DNA of 64,000 bases from Fervidibacillus halotolerans (GCF_026547205.1 NZ_CP106877.1:2010771-2074770), one strand, 5' to 3'; positions 37,726 through 46,983 are shown, counted from the stretch's first letter. The notes: generated by a model not told the origin, from the sequence alone. Numbers and translations: made by a program.

Positions 37726-38871
37726 TTATTGCTTCCTTTCCCCATTCAAATTTTCCAATGCTTTTTCCAATTCCTTTAATACGTCCGCATCCTTTTCCCT
37801 TTCCTTCGCCTGTAATAAAATCTCATTTACTTTTTTTCCCCCTATTTTCCCAAGGGCCCATGCTGCAGTACCCCGAATAACGGGACGAGGATCATGTTTT
37901 AAAACTTGTTCCAAATCGGGAATAGCTGATTCGTCCTTAAAATGTCCGAGGGCGAGAATCGCATTTCGTTGAATCGGTTTTTTTCCTCGCCAAGCACCTG
38001 CTGTTTTTCCAAATGTATTTTTAAATTCCCGATTGCTAATGGAAAGGAGAGGTTTTAATCGCGGTTTTGCCAATTCCGGATCCGGCTCAAATTCAGGATG
38101 GAAATGAAAATCTTTTCCCTTATTGTATGGACAAACCATTTGACACGTGTCACAACCATATAATCGATTTCCGATTTTCGATCGAAATACCTCTGGCAAA
38201 AAATCCTTCGTCTGGGTTAAATAGGAAATACAGATTTTTGCATTAATTTGGCCTCCCTGTACAAGGGCTCCTGTCGGACAGGCTTCTAAACATTTATTAC
38301 AAGTTCCACATTGGTCTTCAATAGGAGTATCCGGTTCAAAGGGAATATTCGTAATCATTTCCCCTAAATATACATAGGAACCGTATTCTGGCGTAATAAT
38401 TGAACAATTTTTCCCACTCCAGCCAATTCCCGCTCTTTCTGCAACCGCCCGATCAGAAAGTTCTCCCGTATCCACCATCGATTTGCAACGGGCATTCGGA
38501 TACCGTTCGATAATAAATGCTTCTAATTTGGCAAGTCGATTTCGTAAAACCGTATGATAATCTTCCCCCCAAGATGAGCGACTGAATATTCCTCTTCGAT
38601 CTGTTTTCGTTCCTCGTACATGGGTTTTCATTTTTGATGGATATGCTAGGGCGATGGAAATGATCGATGCAGGTTCATCAAAGATTAATGAAGGATTGGT
38701 CCGCTTTTCAATATCTGGCTCTTCAAATCCTGAGTGATAATTAAGCTCCCTTTGACGAACAAGTCTTCCTTTTAATGTCGTAAATGGATCTGCTGTTGTA
38801 AACCCGATTTTATCAATTCCAATCCTTTTACTATAAGCAATGACTTCTTCTTTTAATTTCCGAATATCCAT
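37726..38871 (-). CDS. queG: epoxyqueuosine reductase QueG
   Basis: A 381-residue cytosolic cobalamin- and Fe-S-dependent enzyme that performs the last step of queuosine synthesis on tRNA. Two 4Fe-4S motifs are seen: CGTCNKCLEACPTGAL and CDTCQMVCPYNK. The C terminus has HEAT-like repeats (AIPDLEQVLKHDPRPVIRGT pattern) that help hold the tRNA. The ATG at 38871, with AGGAGGGGG upstream, is the start; the frame extends to 38916 without support. It heads the queG-yhbB-trmL group, two tRNA-modification enzymes. Confidence 0.95.
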   Translation of the reverse strand: MDIRKLKEEVIAYSKRIGIDKIGFTTADPFTTLKGRLVRQRELNYHSGFEEPDIEKRTNPSLIFDEPASIISIALAYPSKMKTHVRGTKTDRRGIFSRSSWGEDYHTVLRNRLAKLEAFIIERYPNARCKSMVDTGELSDRAVAERAGIGWSGKNCSIITPEYGSYVYLGEMITNIPFEPDTPIEDQCGTCNKCLEACPTGALVQGGQINAKICISYLTQTKDFLPEVFRSKIGNRLYGCDTCQMVCPYNKGKDFHFHPEFEPDPELAKPRLKPLLSISNREFKNTFGKTAGAWRGKKPIQRNAILALGHFKDESAIPDLEQVLKHDPRPVIRGTAAWALGKIGGKKVNEILLQAKEREKDADVLKELEKALENLNGERKQ

Positions 38872-39080
38872 CCGATCCCCCTCCTTTCCATCTTTCAAGC
38901 TAATCAGCAAAAACAATATAAAGGTTATATAAAATCATATCAAAATTTTGTGTAAGAAAATTATCTTGAGTTTCTTAAAAAAGCTTATTTCGTCGTTTTT
39001 CCCATTTAGTCTGAAACAAAAATCTCGCTACTTCCTTTTCCTATTAACAACCCTTTTAAACAAGCATGATTCATTAATAT
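38872..39080. other. intergenic region upstream of queG
   Basis: AT-rich and without a supported gene. It ends at the terminator of the tRNA-like RNA. Confidence 0.4.
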
Positions 39081-39123
39081 AAAAACGCAATGCTTCGTTC
39101 TTTTTGAAACAAAACACTGCGTT
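39081..39123 (-). terminator. strong terminator of the tRNA-like RNA
   Basis: A 16-bp minus-strand stem (AACGCAGTGTTTTGTT with AACGAAGCATTGCGTT, only G-U wobbles) with an 8-nt loop, followed by TTTTT. It begins about 14 nt after the CCA end. Confidence 0.9.
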
Positions 39124-39136
39124 GGATCAAAATGTA

Positions 39137-39285
39137 TGGAGCGGGTGGTGGGAATCGAACCCACGAAATTAGCTTTTCGTACTTCTAGGCGATCCCGTTA
39201 GATAGATATCAGCAAGATTGAAGCTATCGTCCTTTTCACATAGAAGTAAGCGTGTAGCTATCGTTGTCCACTTAACTACACCCGC
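39137..39285 (-). ncRNA. glycine-tRNA-like RNA with an 81-nt structured insert in place of the anticodon loop
   Basis: Numbering the 149-nt RNA from 39285: acceptor 1-7 GCGGGUG pairs with CACCCGC (139-145), then discriminator U and encoded CCA. U8-A9 are followed by a D arm GUU-AAGUGGAC-AAC with the loop GG. The T arm is GUGGG-UUCGAUU-CCCAC. The stem at the anticodon position is UAGCU (26-30) with AGCUA (112-116), then a 5-nt variable loop AUUUC. The loop holds 81 nt instead of 7. Inside it ACUUCUA (39-45) pairs with UAGAAGU (99-105), extended by U38-A106, G35-C107 and C34-G108, and GAUAG (58-62) with CUAUC (81-85). G1-C72, C2-G71 and U73 are bacterial glycine tRNA identity elements, and the ends match ordinary Bacillus tRNA-Gly. 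No U33 or anticodon is evident. The insert is too short for a known self-splicing intron. It could be an unspliced or decayed tRNA, or a tRNA-derived regulatory RNA. Confidence 0.7.
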
Positions 39286-39317
39286 ATAATTATTTCTACC
39301 ATTATTCTTATTACCCT

Positions 39318-39346
39318 AATTTAGTCTACATATTCTGGGTAGCCAA
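39318..39346 (-). promoter_or_regulatory. candidate promoter of the tRNA-like RNA
   Basis: Minus strand TTGGCT (39341-39346) and TAAATT (39318-39323) are 17 bp apart. Transcription would start about 25-30 nt before the RNA's 5' end, leaving a leader for RNase P to remove. Confidence 0.45.
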
Positions 39347-39590
39347 CAGACACGGTTACTTAAAAACCCCTAAGTTGGGACGAACATTCTTTCACAAAGG
39401 GAATCGGACATGGAATGAATTTTACACAAATCTTCGACAGAAACCTGTGAACTGTTTGTCCAAAAATCGTAACAGAAAAAATATACCACCATTTATTCCA
39501 TTTGTCCAATTTTTTTAACGAATGGAGAAAAAGAATGGAGTGTGTCCAATTTTATTAAATTTGGGAGGTATGTCTCAATGATATGGGGAA
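39347..39590. other. intergenic region between the tRNA-like RNA and pepA
   Basis: No reading frame or further RNA structure that I can support. Confidence 0.4.
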
Positions 39591-39617
39591 AGCAGGCCGG
39601 ATATTACCATGCCTGCT
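39591..39617 (-). terminator. weak terminator of pepA
   Basis: Minus-strand hairpin AGCAGGC / GCCTGCT with a 13-nt loop followed by only TT, just after the pepA stop. Confidence 0.5.
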
Positions 39618-39627
39618 CGACGCTTGT

Positions 39628-41133
39628 TCATTCGTTGTTTTCTGAAAATTCTTCAACAAAGGTGGCCAATGTACGTACCATCACACCTGTAGCTCCCGCA
39701 GGTCCAAGTTCATAACCTGATTTTACAATAGATGTTCCTGCTATATCTAAATGCACCCATGGCGTATCTTCAGCAAATTCTCCAATAAAGGCCCCACCCA
39801 TAATCGCATGACCTTCTCTTGAAGGGGAGTTGTTCAAGTCAGCAATTTTACTATTTCTCACTTTTTCCCGATCTTTCTCCGTCAACGGTAATTGCCAAAT
39901 CATTTCTCCTGTTTCCTTTGAAGCATCGATGATTTTTTCTAACAAAGCTTCGTCATTCGTTATCGCGCCCGTTTTATCTGATCCTAAAGCGACGATTACC
40001 CCGCCGGTAAGGGTCGCTACATCAACAAGGACATCTGCCCCATGTTGTTTCGCATATGTAATTCCATCAGCTAACACAAGACGGCCTTCCGCATCCGTAT
40101 TTAACACTTCAATTGTTTTTCCACTCATCGATGTAATGACATCATCCGGTTTAAATGCCTTTCCACTAATCATATTATCTGTTGAAGGGATGACGGCTAC
40201 CACATTTTGTTCCGGCTTTCTCTCACCGATAATTTCCATTGCACCGAGTACAGCAGCCGCTCCGCCCATATCCGTTTTCATATTAACGAGACCGTCCCTT
40301 GGTTTTAAGGAATATCCTCCCGTATCAAAGGTAATCCCTTTTCCGACAAGTCCGATGACGTTCTTCCATTCCTTTCGACCTTGATATTTTAGTACAATGA
40401 GTTTTGGGGGATTTTCTGACCCTTGGTTTACAGCGAGCAGAGCGCCCATCCCTAGTTTTTCCATATCTTCTTTTTCCAATATTTCACATTCAAATCCGTA
40501 CCGATCAGCTAACATTTTCGCATATTTAGCCAAATGATCCGCTGTTAACAAATTGGAAGGCGTATTGACTAACGTACGGGCGGAATTCGTTGCACGACCG
40601 TAAATATATCCAGTTACCAGAGCTTTTTTTATTTCTTCTTCGTTTCCATCATAATAAACGGTAAATTTTTCGATTTCCACATCCGGTTTATTTTCCTTCT
40701 GTTTATATCCTTTAAAAGTGTAGGTAGAAAGGATGAAGGATTCCGCGGCTAATTTAGCAACCGTTAATGGGTCCACACGAGCCGTTATGAACGATTGTAA
40801 ATCTATTGCAAGGGAATCTCCACGATTTTTCTTCACAGTTTGAAAGGCCGCACCGAAGCTTTCTACCAAATCTTCCTTCGTCATCTTTTTCCTTTGACCT
40901 AGGCCGACAAATAATAGCCTTTTCGCTCCAATCCATCCGAATGTATGTATAACCGATACTGCCTTTTTCTTTCCAGAAATATCTCCAGATTTTACTAATT
41001 CTCTCAAATGATTTTGAAAAGAATCATCTAGTTTTGAAAACCATTCTCCAAATTTTTCGCCTTCTTGAAAAACACCAATAATAAAATATCCTTCTTTATT
41101 TTGAAAATTTTGTTTTTTTTCAATATGAAACAT
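39628..41133 (-). CDS. pepA: leucyl aminopeptidase PepA (M17)
   Basis: A 501-residue cytosolic metallo-aminopeptidase that removes N-terminal residues from peptides, forming a hexamer with two metal ions per subunit. The catalytic C-terminal domain has [15 protein letters not shown] (metal-binding K and D), [15 protein letters not shown] and [13 protein letters not shown] (the family signature with metal ligands D and E and the catalytic R). The N-terminal alpha/beta domain is typical. Full length. B. subtilis has this gene (yuiE) in the same block next to yuiC; here a peroxiredoxin operon lies between. Its products could include peptides imported by Opp. Confidence 0.95.
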   Translation of the reverse strand: MFHIEKKQNFQNKEGYFIIGVFQEGEKFGEWFSKLDDSFQNHLRELVKSGDISGKKKAVSVIHTFGWIGAKRLLFVGLGQRKKMTKEDLVESFGAAFQTVKKNRGDSLAIDLQSFITARVDPLTVAKLAAESFILSTYTFKGYKQKENKPDVEIEKFTVYYDGNEEEIKKALVTGYIYGRATNSARTLVNTPSNLLTADHLAKYAKMLADRYGFECEILEKEDMEKLGMGALLAVNQGSENPPKLIVLKYQGRKEWKNVIGLVGKGITFDTGGYSLKPRDGLVNMKTDMGGAAAVLGAMEIIGERKPEQNVVAVIPSTDNMISGKAFKPDDVITSMSGKTIEVLNTDAEGRLVLADGITYAKQHGADVLVDVATLTGGVIVALGSDKTGAITNDEALLEKIIDASKETGEMIWQLPLTEKDREKVRNSKIADLNNSPSREGHAIMGGAFIGEFAEDTPWVHLDIAGTSIVKSGYELGPAGATGVMVRTLATFVEEFSENNE

Positions 41134-41381
41134 ATTAGCACCTCCCCTTCCATTATAAAGGAATAAAGGATTAGTGCATACCCTTACGTATGTTCCTTAT
41201 CCATCAAGTTGTAAAAGATTTATAACGATATATTCAAATATTTCTCAAATTTTAAATCCTTTTGTTTGATAAAATGGGTAGTGGATAGAGGGTGAATATT
41301 TTATAATTCTCAATTAACATATTTAATTCTCATTTATTTTTCATCTTCACAAAATCGTCAAATATTTACAAGCCTTTTTAA
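41134..41381. other. intergenic region between pepA and the peroxiredoxin operon
   Basis: Divergent promoter region, AT-rich; no gene supported. Confidence 0.4.
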
Positions 41382-41430
41382 TAGACATTTTTATCTATAC
41401 TTTTTATTATTAAAATAGATATTTAATAAT
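41382..41430 (+). promoter_or_regulatory. promoter and overlapping palindrome of the peroxiredoxin operon
   Basis: TAGACA (41382-41387) and TATTAT (41405-41410) are 17 bp apart. A perfect palindrome, ATTATTAAA (41406-41414) and TTTAATAAT (41422-41430) with a 7-bp centre, covers the -10 box. The position fits repression. The sequence resembles but does not match the PerR box. Confidence 0.5.
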
Positions 41431-41457
41431 AATAATTTTAATTGGAGGCGTATTCAA

Positions 41458-42114
41458 ATGACTGAACACACAGTAACAGAAGTACGATCTTTACCAAGAA
41501 TTGGACAAAAGGCACCACAATTTGAAGCTGTCACGTCCCAAGGAAAAATTCGTTTATCCGATTATGAAGGAAGTTGGCTTATTTTATTCTCCCATCCTGC
41601 TGATTTTACACCGGTTTGTACAACTGAATTCATCGCTTTTCAAGAAATCTATCCCCAATTAAGGGAAATGAATACCGAATTGTTAGGACTCAGTGTGGAT
41701 AGTGTATCCTCCCATATTTCATGGATTCGAAATGTGGAAGAAAAATTCGGTGTTAAACTTGAATTTCCAATTATTGCTGATTTAAATAAAGAAGTTGCCC
41801 AATTATACGGAATGATTATGCCGGAAGAAAGCTCAACGGAAACTTCTCGAGCAGTATTTGTAATCGATGATAAACAAATTATCCGGGCGATCATTTATTA
41901 TCCATTAACAACCGGAAGAAATATGGACGAAATTCTTCGTTTAGTAAAAGCCCTTCAAACAACAGATCAACACGGTGTAGCAACTCCGGCTAACTGGCGA
42001 GAAGGGGATAAAGTAATTTTACCAACCCCGCCAAATATTGAAGTGGCTGAAGAACGAATGAAAGATGAAAGTTTAGAATGCGTCGATTGGTATTTCTGCA
42101 AAAAACAACTGTAA
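41458..42114 (+). CDS. peroxiredoxin, Prx6-like
   Basis: A 218-residue thiol peroxidase that reduces hydrogen peroxide and alkyl peroxides in the cytosol. The peroxidatic cysteine is in HPADFTPVCTTEF (about residue 50), with the partner arginine near SRAVFVIDD. The long C-terminal arm with PTPPNIEVAEERM and LECVDWYFCKKQL, containing two further cysteines, is characteristic of the archaeal-type Prx6 group, where they help resolve the sulfenic acid. GGAGG precedes the ATG. It is followed after 13 bp by a winged-helix gene, forming an operon ending at 42390. Confidence 0.92.
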   Translation: MTEHTVTEVRSLPRIGQKAPQFEAVTSQGKIRLSDYEGSWLILFSHPADFTPVCTTEFIAFQEIYPQLREMNTELLGLSVDSVSSHISWIRNVEEKFGVKLEFPIIADLNKEVAQLYGMIMPEESSTETSRAVFVIDDKQIIRAIIYYPLTTGRNMDEILRLVKALQTTDQHGVATPANWREGDKVILPTPPNIEVAEERMKDESLECVDWYFCKKQL

Positions 42115-42127
42115 AGGAGATTTCCCT

Positions 42128-42349
42128 ATGGCGTGTATGACAGATACCGGTCACTTGTCAGAATCGGCAAAAAAACTATTAAAAAGCATTGAAAAGGACA
42201 ATTTAACAGCGCAAGAAATATCGAAAAAAGTAGGGCTACCCCTTTTTAAGGTGCGTAGTAGCTTAAGGGAAATGGAAGAATTAGATCTTGTTGTAAAAGA
42301 TGGGGACAAGTTTAAAATGGCCCCGAGAGCAAAAGAATATTTTGGATAA
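42128..42349 (+). CDS. small winged-helix DNA-binding protein
   Basis: A 73-residue protein. After an N-terminal MACMTDTG, the segment LTAQEISKKVGLPLFKVRSSLREMEELDLVVKDGDKFKM is a MarR/ArsR-like helix-turn-helix and wing. AGGAG sits 7 nt before the ATG. It is cotranscribed with the peroxiredoxin, so it may regulate the operon, possibly through the palindrome at 41406-41430. Its single cysteine at position 3 is the only redox-active candidate. No closer family recognised. Confidence 0.7.
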   Translation: MACMTDTGHLSESAKKLLKSIEKDNLTAQEISKKVGLPLFKVRSSLREMEELDLVVKDGDKFKMAPRAKEYFG

Positions 42350-42356
42350 ATTAAAA

Positions 42357-42390
42357 AGGGTGCACTGAACTTTGCACCCTCTTATTTTTT
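42357..42390 (+). terminator. bidirectional terminator between the peroxiredoxin operon and yuiC
   Basis: Hairpin AGGGTGCA / TGCACCCT with an 8-nt loop, T-rich on the plus strand and A-rich upstream for the opposite strand. The yuiC stop codon lies within the T-run. Confidence 0.8.
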
Positions 42391-43098
42391 CTCCTTTTGT
42401 ACAAACTGAGAACGAAATACTTGCATCGCTTCATTCTCATTTAATTTTTCCAGTTGTTCATTCGTTACTTTCCCGTCTCCCTTTTCAATCAAATAAACTT
42501 CCACGACTTTTTTTCCCCATTGACTATACACATCTTCCACTGTTTCAAAATACAAATCAATTTTATTTCCTTTAATGGCAGACCCTTTATCAGCGACAAC
42601 ACCGAACCCGTAACCGGGAATAAACAGCACTGTCCCAAGGGGGAATACATTCAAATCAGCAGCAATCGTTGAATACAAATCCCTCTTCACCTTTACGCCG
42701 GAATAAGTAATCCCATAGGACGGGTCTCCAGGCCTTTTCCCCGTCGATTCATACCCTGCTGTATAACCTGTTGCAACAACGGTATAACTCGGATATTTTT
42801 CCCAATTAAATGCTTCTTCTAAGGAAGGAATTTCCCCCTCAATTTCTTCACTAGAAGAAATCATTTTTCTCGGTGAAAGGGCTTCCTTTAGCGATTTCAT
42901 TTGATCGCCTATTTTTTTCAATGCATGAAGGAAGACATGATTCCTTGATGAAGATGAATAATCGTTGAGAATACGGGGCTCTTCGAAAAAAATCGTTTGA
43001 GCATAAACTCCCGAAACAGATTGAAAGGTCGTTAATATCGCTAAGATAAACAAAATCGTCATGATCAATCGTTTCAACCATTTTTTTGCTTTTTCCAT
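42382..43098 (-). CDS. yuiC: YuiC-like 3D-domain protein
   Basis: About 238 residues with an N-terminal membrane helix ([20 protein letters not shown]), which puts the rest outside the cell, a charged linker, and a C-terminal 3D domain: [53 protein letters not shown]. The three aspartates of the 3D motif are present (A-D-L, A-D-K-G, I-D-L-Y). Such domains occur in lytic transglycosylases of the Sps/RpfB family that remodel peptidoglycan. GGAGGAG precedes the ATG at 43098, so the longer frame to 43173 is not used. It matches B. subtilis yuiC in context. Confidence 0.88.
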   Translation of the reverse strand: MEKAKKWLKRLIMTILFILAILTTFQSVSGVYAQTIFFEEPRILNDYSSSSRNHVFLHALKKIGDQMKSLKEALSPRKMISSSEEIEGEIPSLEEAFNWEKYPSYTVVATGYTAGYESTGKRPGDPSYGITYSGVKVKRDLYSTIAADLNVFPLGTVLFIPGYGFGVVADKGSAIKGNKIDLYFETVEDVYSQWGKKVVEVYLIEKGDGKVTNEQLEKLNENEAMQVFRSQFVQKEKK

Positions 43099-43208
43099 AT
43101 ATTTCACTCCTCCCGAATCTATTTCTTTCCCAATCTGACAGGAAATATTCATCGGGAGAGAGTTTTTGTTCATTTTTTCTTAAAATACTTATTTTTTAAA
43201 TAGTTAAA

Positions 43209-43258
43209 ACAAAAAAGAGACGATACAAATACAGTTTGTTTGTAATCGTCCCTTTTTA
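43209..43258 (-). terminator. terminator of yuiB
   Basis: Minus-strand hairpin GGGACGATTACAAA / TTTGTATCGTCTC followed by six T. Confidence 0.75.
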
Positions 43259-43299
43259 ATAATTTCCTTATTCCATTTTAAACTACTACATCTTTATTC

Positions 43300-43623
43300 C
43301 TAAAACATGCGATACCCTTTTTTTCTTAACAAATTCATTACGTATCCGGATAAAATTGCACCTAAAAAGCCAAAGAATAATATGATAATATCCGTAGGGG
43401 TTAAAAGAAAAATATTTTCTGCTAAATTTGAAAAGGATTCCTTAGGATTTGTAAAGTAATCTGTGAATGAAACTTCGTCAACGATTAGCAACACGACAAT
43501 CGGATACAAAATTGCCATGATCCAAGTCATTCGTAATAACATATTTAATATAAAACCGATTCCGAAAAATAAAACAAAAAATAGTACGATAGAAATGAGA
43601 ACATGTACGATTGATATTTGCAT
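43300..43623 (-). CDS. yuiB: YuiB-like membrane protein
   Basis: A protein of about 107 residues with three hydrophobic segments (ISIVHVLISIVLFFVLFFGIGF, MTWIMAILYPIVVLLIV, IIILFFGFLGAILSGYV). The start at 43623 has AGGGGAG upstream; the frame extends to 43689 without support. Identified mainly from its position between yuiC and yuiA, as in B. subtilis, together with length and topology. Function unknown. Confidence 0.8.
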   Translation of the reverse strand: MQISIVHVLISIVLFFVLFFGIGFILNMLLRMTWIMAILYPIVVLLIVDEVSFTDYFTNPKESFSNLAENIFLLTPTDIIILFFGFLGAILSGYVMNLLRKKGYRMF

Positions 43624-43736
43624 ATTGCAGTCTCCCCTTATTGACAACCTATTCAAAATAAGTTTAATGAATGGATATTCAAGAGTCAATTAATAAGGGG
43701 GGAAAACCCATTTTTAATCGAATTATTTAGTAAACA

Positions 43737-43862
43737 TTATGCGGCTTTTTTCCCGGACCCTTTACAATTTGGGCAAGTTTCAGAACCACCTAACAATAGT
43801 TGAATATAGCCATTTCCTTGGCAATAATCACAAACCCCTTGTTGTTGATCCATCTTTTCCAT
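43737..43862 (-). CDS. yuiA: YuiA-like small zinc-ribbon protein
   Basis: A 41-residue protein with a duplicated CxxCxGxG motif: CDYCQGNGY and CPNCKGSGKK, the DnaJ-type zinc-binding pattern. GGGGTG lies 7 nt before the ATG. B. subtilis has a gene of this type (yuiA) in the same place. Probably a one-zinc fold that binds another protein; role unknown. Confidence 0.85.
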   Translation of the reverse strand: MEKMDQQQGVCDYCQGNGYIQLLLGGSETCPNCKGSGKKAA

Positions 43863-44046
43863 CCCATTTCACCCCAATTTGATTTTCTTGTAAAGATATC
43901 AAATGTTAGCCATATCGAAAAGTTCGATATACCGCCAATCATTCCGATGAAAACGAATACATTATTCGTTTTCACCGCTTTTCTTTTTTATTCTTAAATT
44001 TTCAGAAATTTTAAATTAATGTTTGGTCTCAATTATTACCTTATTA

Positions 44047-44081
44047 CAAAAAAGGGGTGCACAAAAAGTACATCCCCTTTC
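44047..44081 (-). terminator. terminator downstream of ndh
   Basis: Minus-strand hairpin AAAGGGGATGTAC / GTGCACCCCTTT around TTTTT and followed by T6. It lies about 180 bp after the ndh stop, beyond a repeat-like region. Confidence 0.7.
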
Positions 44082-44249
44082 TTCGTAATTGAAATTCGAT
44101 TCAATTCATTTCGGTAACGGCGTTTCAAGGTAAAGTCTTTTCGATTCGCATCCGTTCGTGGGTCTACAGCTCGTGCTGTTCCCACAGGAGTCTCCGTCAC
44201 CTTCCCTTGCATCCACTAGGGACTAATTTTGAACAGTCCCGAAAATTAG
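44082..44249. repeat. candidate dispersed Bacillaceae intergenic repeat
   Basis: The minus strand reads ..GGAGACTCCTGTGGGAACAG.. followed by CACGAGCTGTAGACCC, which resembles GC-richer repeats often found between genes in Bacillus-related genomes. At its edge two overlapping inverted repeats occur, GGGACT/AGTCCC (44218-44240) and CTAATTTT/AAAATTAG (44223-44249). No coding potential. Not present elsewhere in this window. Confidence 0.45.
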
Positions 44250-44259
44250 TTTTCCGATT

Positions 44260-45477
44260 TTAAAACAGTTTCAATTTTCCTTTTTTTAATACGAGGGATG
44301 TTCCACCGATTAAAAACAGTGAGCGATTATCAATCACTTTTTTCATAAAAGATGCTTTGAAACCGGTAATTTTTTTCCCGAATACAATTCCGACAGCGTC
44401 ATCTTCACCTAAGGAACAAACCGTACCCTTATTATCAAAAACAAATGTTTCTAAATCTTTTTTTCCTTGCAGTAGAAGTTTCAGATTTTTCGCCACCAAT
44501 TTCCCTTGTTGCATCGCAATTTGTGCCGTAGGAGGATAAGGTCGATTCGTCTCTTTATTGATAACTGCTGAACAATCTCCGATAATAAAAACGTCGTCAT
44601 AACCTGGTGCTCGTAAATAGGAATCGACGGCTACACGGGCACGAACATTTTCAAAACCGGATTTTTCGATGACGGAATTTCCACGTACACCTGCTGCCCA
44701 AACGACCGTATTCGCTTTAATTAATTTCGTTTCTCCATTCCCCTGATCGACGAGAACACCTTCCTTCGTACATTCTTTAATCGGTGTACCAATGAGGAAT
44801 TCCACACCCTTTTTCTCTAGAACCGATTTTGCATATTTGACAAGTTCCGGATCAAACCCAGGTAGAACGGTCGGTGCCGCTTCAATGCAATAAACTTTTA
44901 CATTTTCTCGTTTAATTTGATACGTGTCACATAGTTTAGGAATCCGATTGACTAATTCCCCAAGAAATTCAATCCCTGTAAAACCTGCTCCACCAACGAC
45001 GATCGATAACTGTTCATCGGTGTTTCTTCCATCACTATGATATGTGGAAAACACATATTCAATATGTTCTTTAATTTTTCGTGCACTGTCTAAATTAGAA
45101 ATCGTAAAAGCATGTTCCTTTAATCCTTTAATTCCGAATGTTTCTGCCTCTGCTCCTAATGCAACGACAAGGTAATCATAGGAAAGTTCTCTCGTTCCTA
45201 ATTGAACCTTTTTTTCTTCGGGAATAATTTTTTCTACCGTATCTTGAACAAATTGGACTTTTCTTTGATCGATAATGTCTTCAATTGAATAACGTACCCG
45301 TTCAGGTTGTAACGTTCCAGCTGCCGCTTCATGTAACCATGTTGTTTCGTAATGGTATGGATGATTATTGACTAAAATGATTTCGGCTTCATTTGGGCTT
45401 AAAGATTTTTGCAATTTTACAACAGTTTGTAAACCTCCATAACCTCCACCTAGGATTACAATTTTCTGTTTGTTCAT
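44260..45477 (-). CDS. ndh: type II NADH dehydrogenase (YumB-like)
   Basis: A FAD flavoprotein of about 405 residues that passes electrons from NADH to menaquinone at the inner face of the membrane without pumping protons. The N-terminal dinucleotide fold is [13 protein letters not shown]; the second, NADH-binding, fold is [26 protein letters not shown] binds FAD; and [11 protein letters not shown] is near the quinone site. The ATG at 45477 has AAAGGTGAG upstream. Divergent from yumC, as in B. subtilis yumB/yumC. Confidence 0.93.
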   Translation of the reverse strand: MNKQKIVILGGGYGGLQTVVKLQKSLSPNEAEIILVNNHPYHYETTWLHEAAAGTLQPERVRYSIEDIIDQRKVQFVQDTVEKIIPEEKKVQLGTRELSYDYLVVALGAEAETFGIKGLKEHAFTISNLDSARKIKEHIEYVFSTYHSDGRNTDEQLSIVVGGAGFTGIEFLGELVNRIPKLCDTYQIKRENVKVYCIEAAPTVLPGFDPELVKYAKSVLEKKGVEFLIGTPIKECTKEGVLVDQGNGETKLIKANTVVWAAGVRGNSVIEKSGFENVRARVAVDSYLRAPGYDDVFIIGDCSAVINKETNRPYPPTAQIAMQQGKLVAKNLKLLLQGKKDLETFVFDNKGTVCSLGEDDAVGIVFGKKITGFKASFMKKVIDNRSLFLIGGTSLVLKKGKLKLF

Positions 45478-45738
45478 TTGCTGCTCACCTTTCTTTCTCA
45501 AAAATTTATATGCTCAAAATCGCACAAATAAAATGAAGAAAAAATAATACAAGATTTATTCGAATTTACGAAATAGTGGATAAACAATTGAAACATTCAT
45601 TTAACAATTGTTACAGAATGGCTCGAAATTAATCATATTCCTTCTTTCACTTTTTTTCAAGTCGTTACGATCGTCTTTCAATAAGTCTAAAATATGAAAT
45701 ATATGCGACAATTTCATTCTTGTGACCTTTTTGTTTTA

Positions 45739-45766
45739 CTGACACCTTTTCAATCGAATATACTAA
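45739..45766 (+). promoter_or_regulatory. candidate promoter of yumC
   Basis: CTGACA (45739-45744) and TACTAA (45761-45766), 16 bp apart, about 37 bp before the TTG start. The rest of the divergent region 45478-45738 has no other signal that I can support. Confidence 0.45.
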
Positions 45767-45802
45767 TTATGAGTAAAAGTTAACATAATGGAGGGATCTT
45801 CC

Positions 45803-46798
45803 TTGAAAGAAGATAAACAAATTTATGATATAACCGTAATCGGTGGAGGACCGACCGGATTATTTACTGCCTTTTATGGAGGTATGCGACAAGCAACGGT
45901 AAAAATTATTGAAAGTCTGCCCCATTTAGGTGGTCAATTAACAGCTCTATATCCGGAAAAATATATTTACGATGTAGCCGGTTTTCCGAAAATTCGAGCA
46001 AAAGAACTAATCGATAATCTTACGGAACAATTAAAGCGGTTCAAACCGACAATCTGCTTAGAACAATCGGTACAAAGGCTTGAAAAACAGGAAGACGGAG
46101 TTTTTAAACTTGAAACGGATCAGGAAATCCATTATTCGAAAACAGTCATCATCACCGCTGGAAACGGTGCTTTTCAACCGAGAAAATTAGAAATTGAACA
46201 TGCAGAGAAGTACGAAGGGAAAAACCTTCATTACTTTATTAACGATTTACAATCCTTCAAAGGAAAAAAAGTGGCGGTTCTCGGAGGTGGCGATTCAGCA
46301 GTCGATTGGGCCCTTATGTTAGAACCGATTGCTGAAAAAGTAACGATTATCCATCGGCGTGACAAATTTAGAGCTCATGAGCATAGCGTAGAAAAATTGA
46401 AACAATCTTCCGTAGAGATTGTAACGCCATATGTACCAAAAGATATAATCGGTGATGGTGAGAAAATTTCGAATGTAATTTTGAAAGAAACAAAGGGAGA
46501 AAAAACCATTACATTGGACGTAGATGAAGTTATCGTTAACTACGGTTTTATTTCTTCTTTAGGGCCTATTAAAGAATGGGGACTTACCATTGAAAAAAAT
46601 TCCATTAAAGTAAATTCAAAAATGGAAACGAATATCCCCGGTATTTATGCCGCAGGAGATATATGCACTTATGACGGAAAAGTGAAATTAATTGCCACCG
46701 GATTTGGAGAAGGCCCGATTGCCGTGAACAATGCGAAAACGTATATCGATCCGAAAGCGCGCGTCCAACCATTGCATAGTACATCGATGTTTAATTAA
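45803..46798 (+). CDS. yumC: ferredoxin/flavodoxin-NADP+ reductase, type 2 (YumC)
   Basis: About 331 residues, a thioredoxin-reductase-like flavoprotein without the redox CxxC that transfers electrons between NADPH and ferredoxin or flavodoxin. FAD site: [24 protein letters not shown] site: [15 protein letters not shown] with [13 protein letters not shown]-terminal FAD contact: [12 protein letters not shown]. The TTG at 45803 follows GGAGGG by 7 nt, so the upstream ATG at 45788 is unlikely to be the start. Sequence and context agree closely with B. subtilis YumC. Confidence 0.95.
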   Translation: MKEDKQIYDITVIGGGPTGLFTAFYGGMRQATVKIIESLPHLGGQLTALYPEKYIYDVAGFPKIRAKELIDNLTEQLKRFKPTICLEQSVQRLEKQEDGVFKLETDQEIHYSKTVIITAGNGAFQPRKLEIEHAEKYEGKNLHYFINDLQSFKGKKVAVLGGGDSAVDWALMLEPIAEKVTIIHRRDKFRAHEHSVEKLKQSSVEIVTPYVPKDIIGDGEKISNVILKETKGEKTITLDVDEVIVNYGFISSLGPIKEWGLTIEKNSIKVNSKMETNIPGIYAAGDICTYDGKVKLIATGFGEGPIAVNNAKTYIDPKARVQPLHSTSMFN

Positions 46799-46832
46799 TA
46801 TTCACCATTCAATCAATTGCCTATGAAAAAAT

Positions 46833-46873
46833 GGCCTAAAGAATCTTCCAAAGGGAATATTCTTCAGGCCTCT
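46833..46873 (+). terminator. terminator of yumC
   Basis: Plus-strand hairpin GGCCTAAAGAAT.. / ..ATTCTTCAGGCC followed by TCTTTAATCTT. Confidence 0.65.
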
Positions 46874-46983
46874 TTAATCTTCCTGTATACTAAATAATAT
46901 TGTCAAAACATGAATCATTTTAGTCTGGAAAATTTTAATAATCATGAAGAAAACGGAAGGCTAAAAAAGTGTCGAATAGACAC

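Noticed and set aside
39137..39285. tmRNA or an ordinary tRNA
   Set aside because: tmRNA lacks a normal D stem, is more than 300 nt and carries a tag frame. An ordinary tRNA has a 7-nt anticodon loop, whereas this one has 81 nt.
39830..40384. 184-codon open frame on the plus strand opposite pepA
   Set aside because: Lies wholly antisense to a firmly identified gene, has no ribosome binding site and no protein family features.
45788..45802. ATG at 45788 as yumC start
   Set aside because: The ribosome binding site GGAGGG lies after this ATG. The TTG at 45803 has correct spacing and matches the length of B. subtilis YumC.
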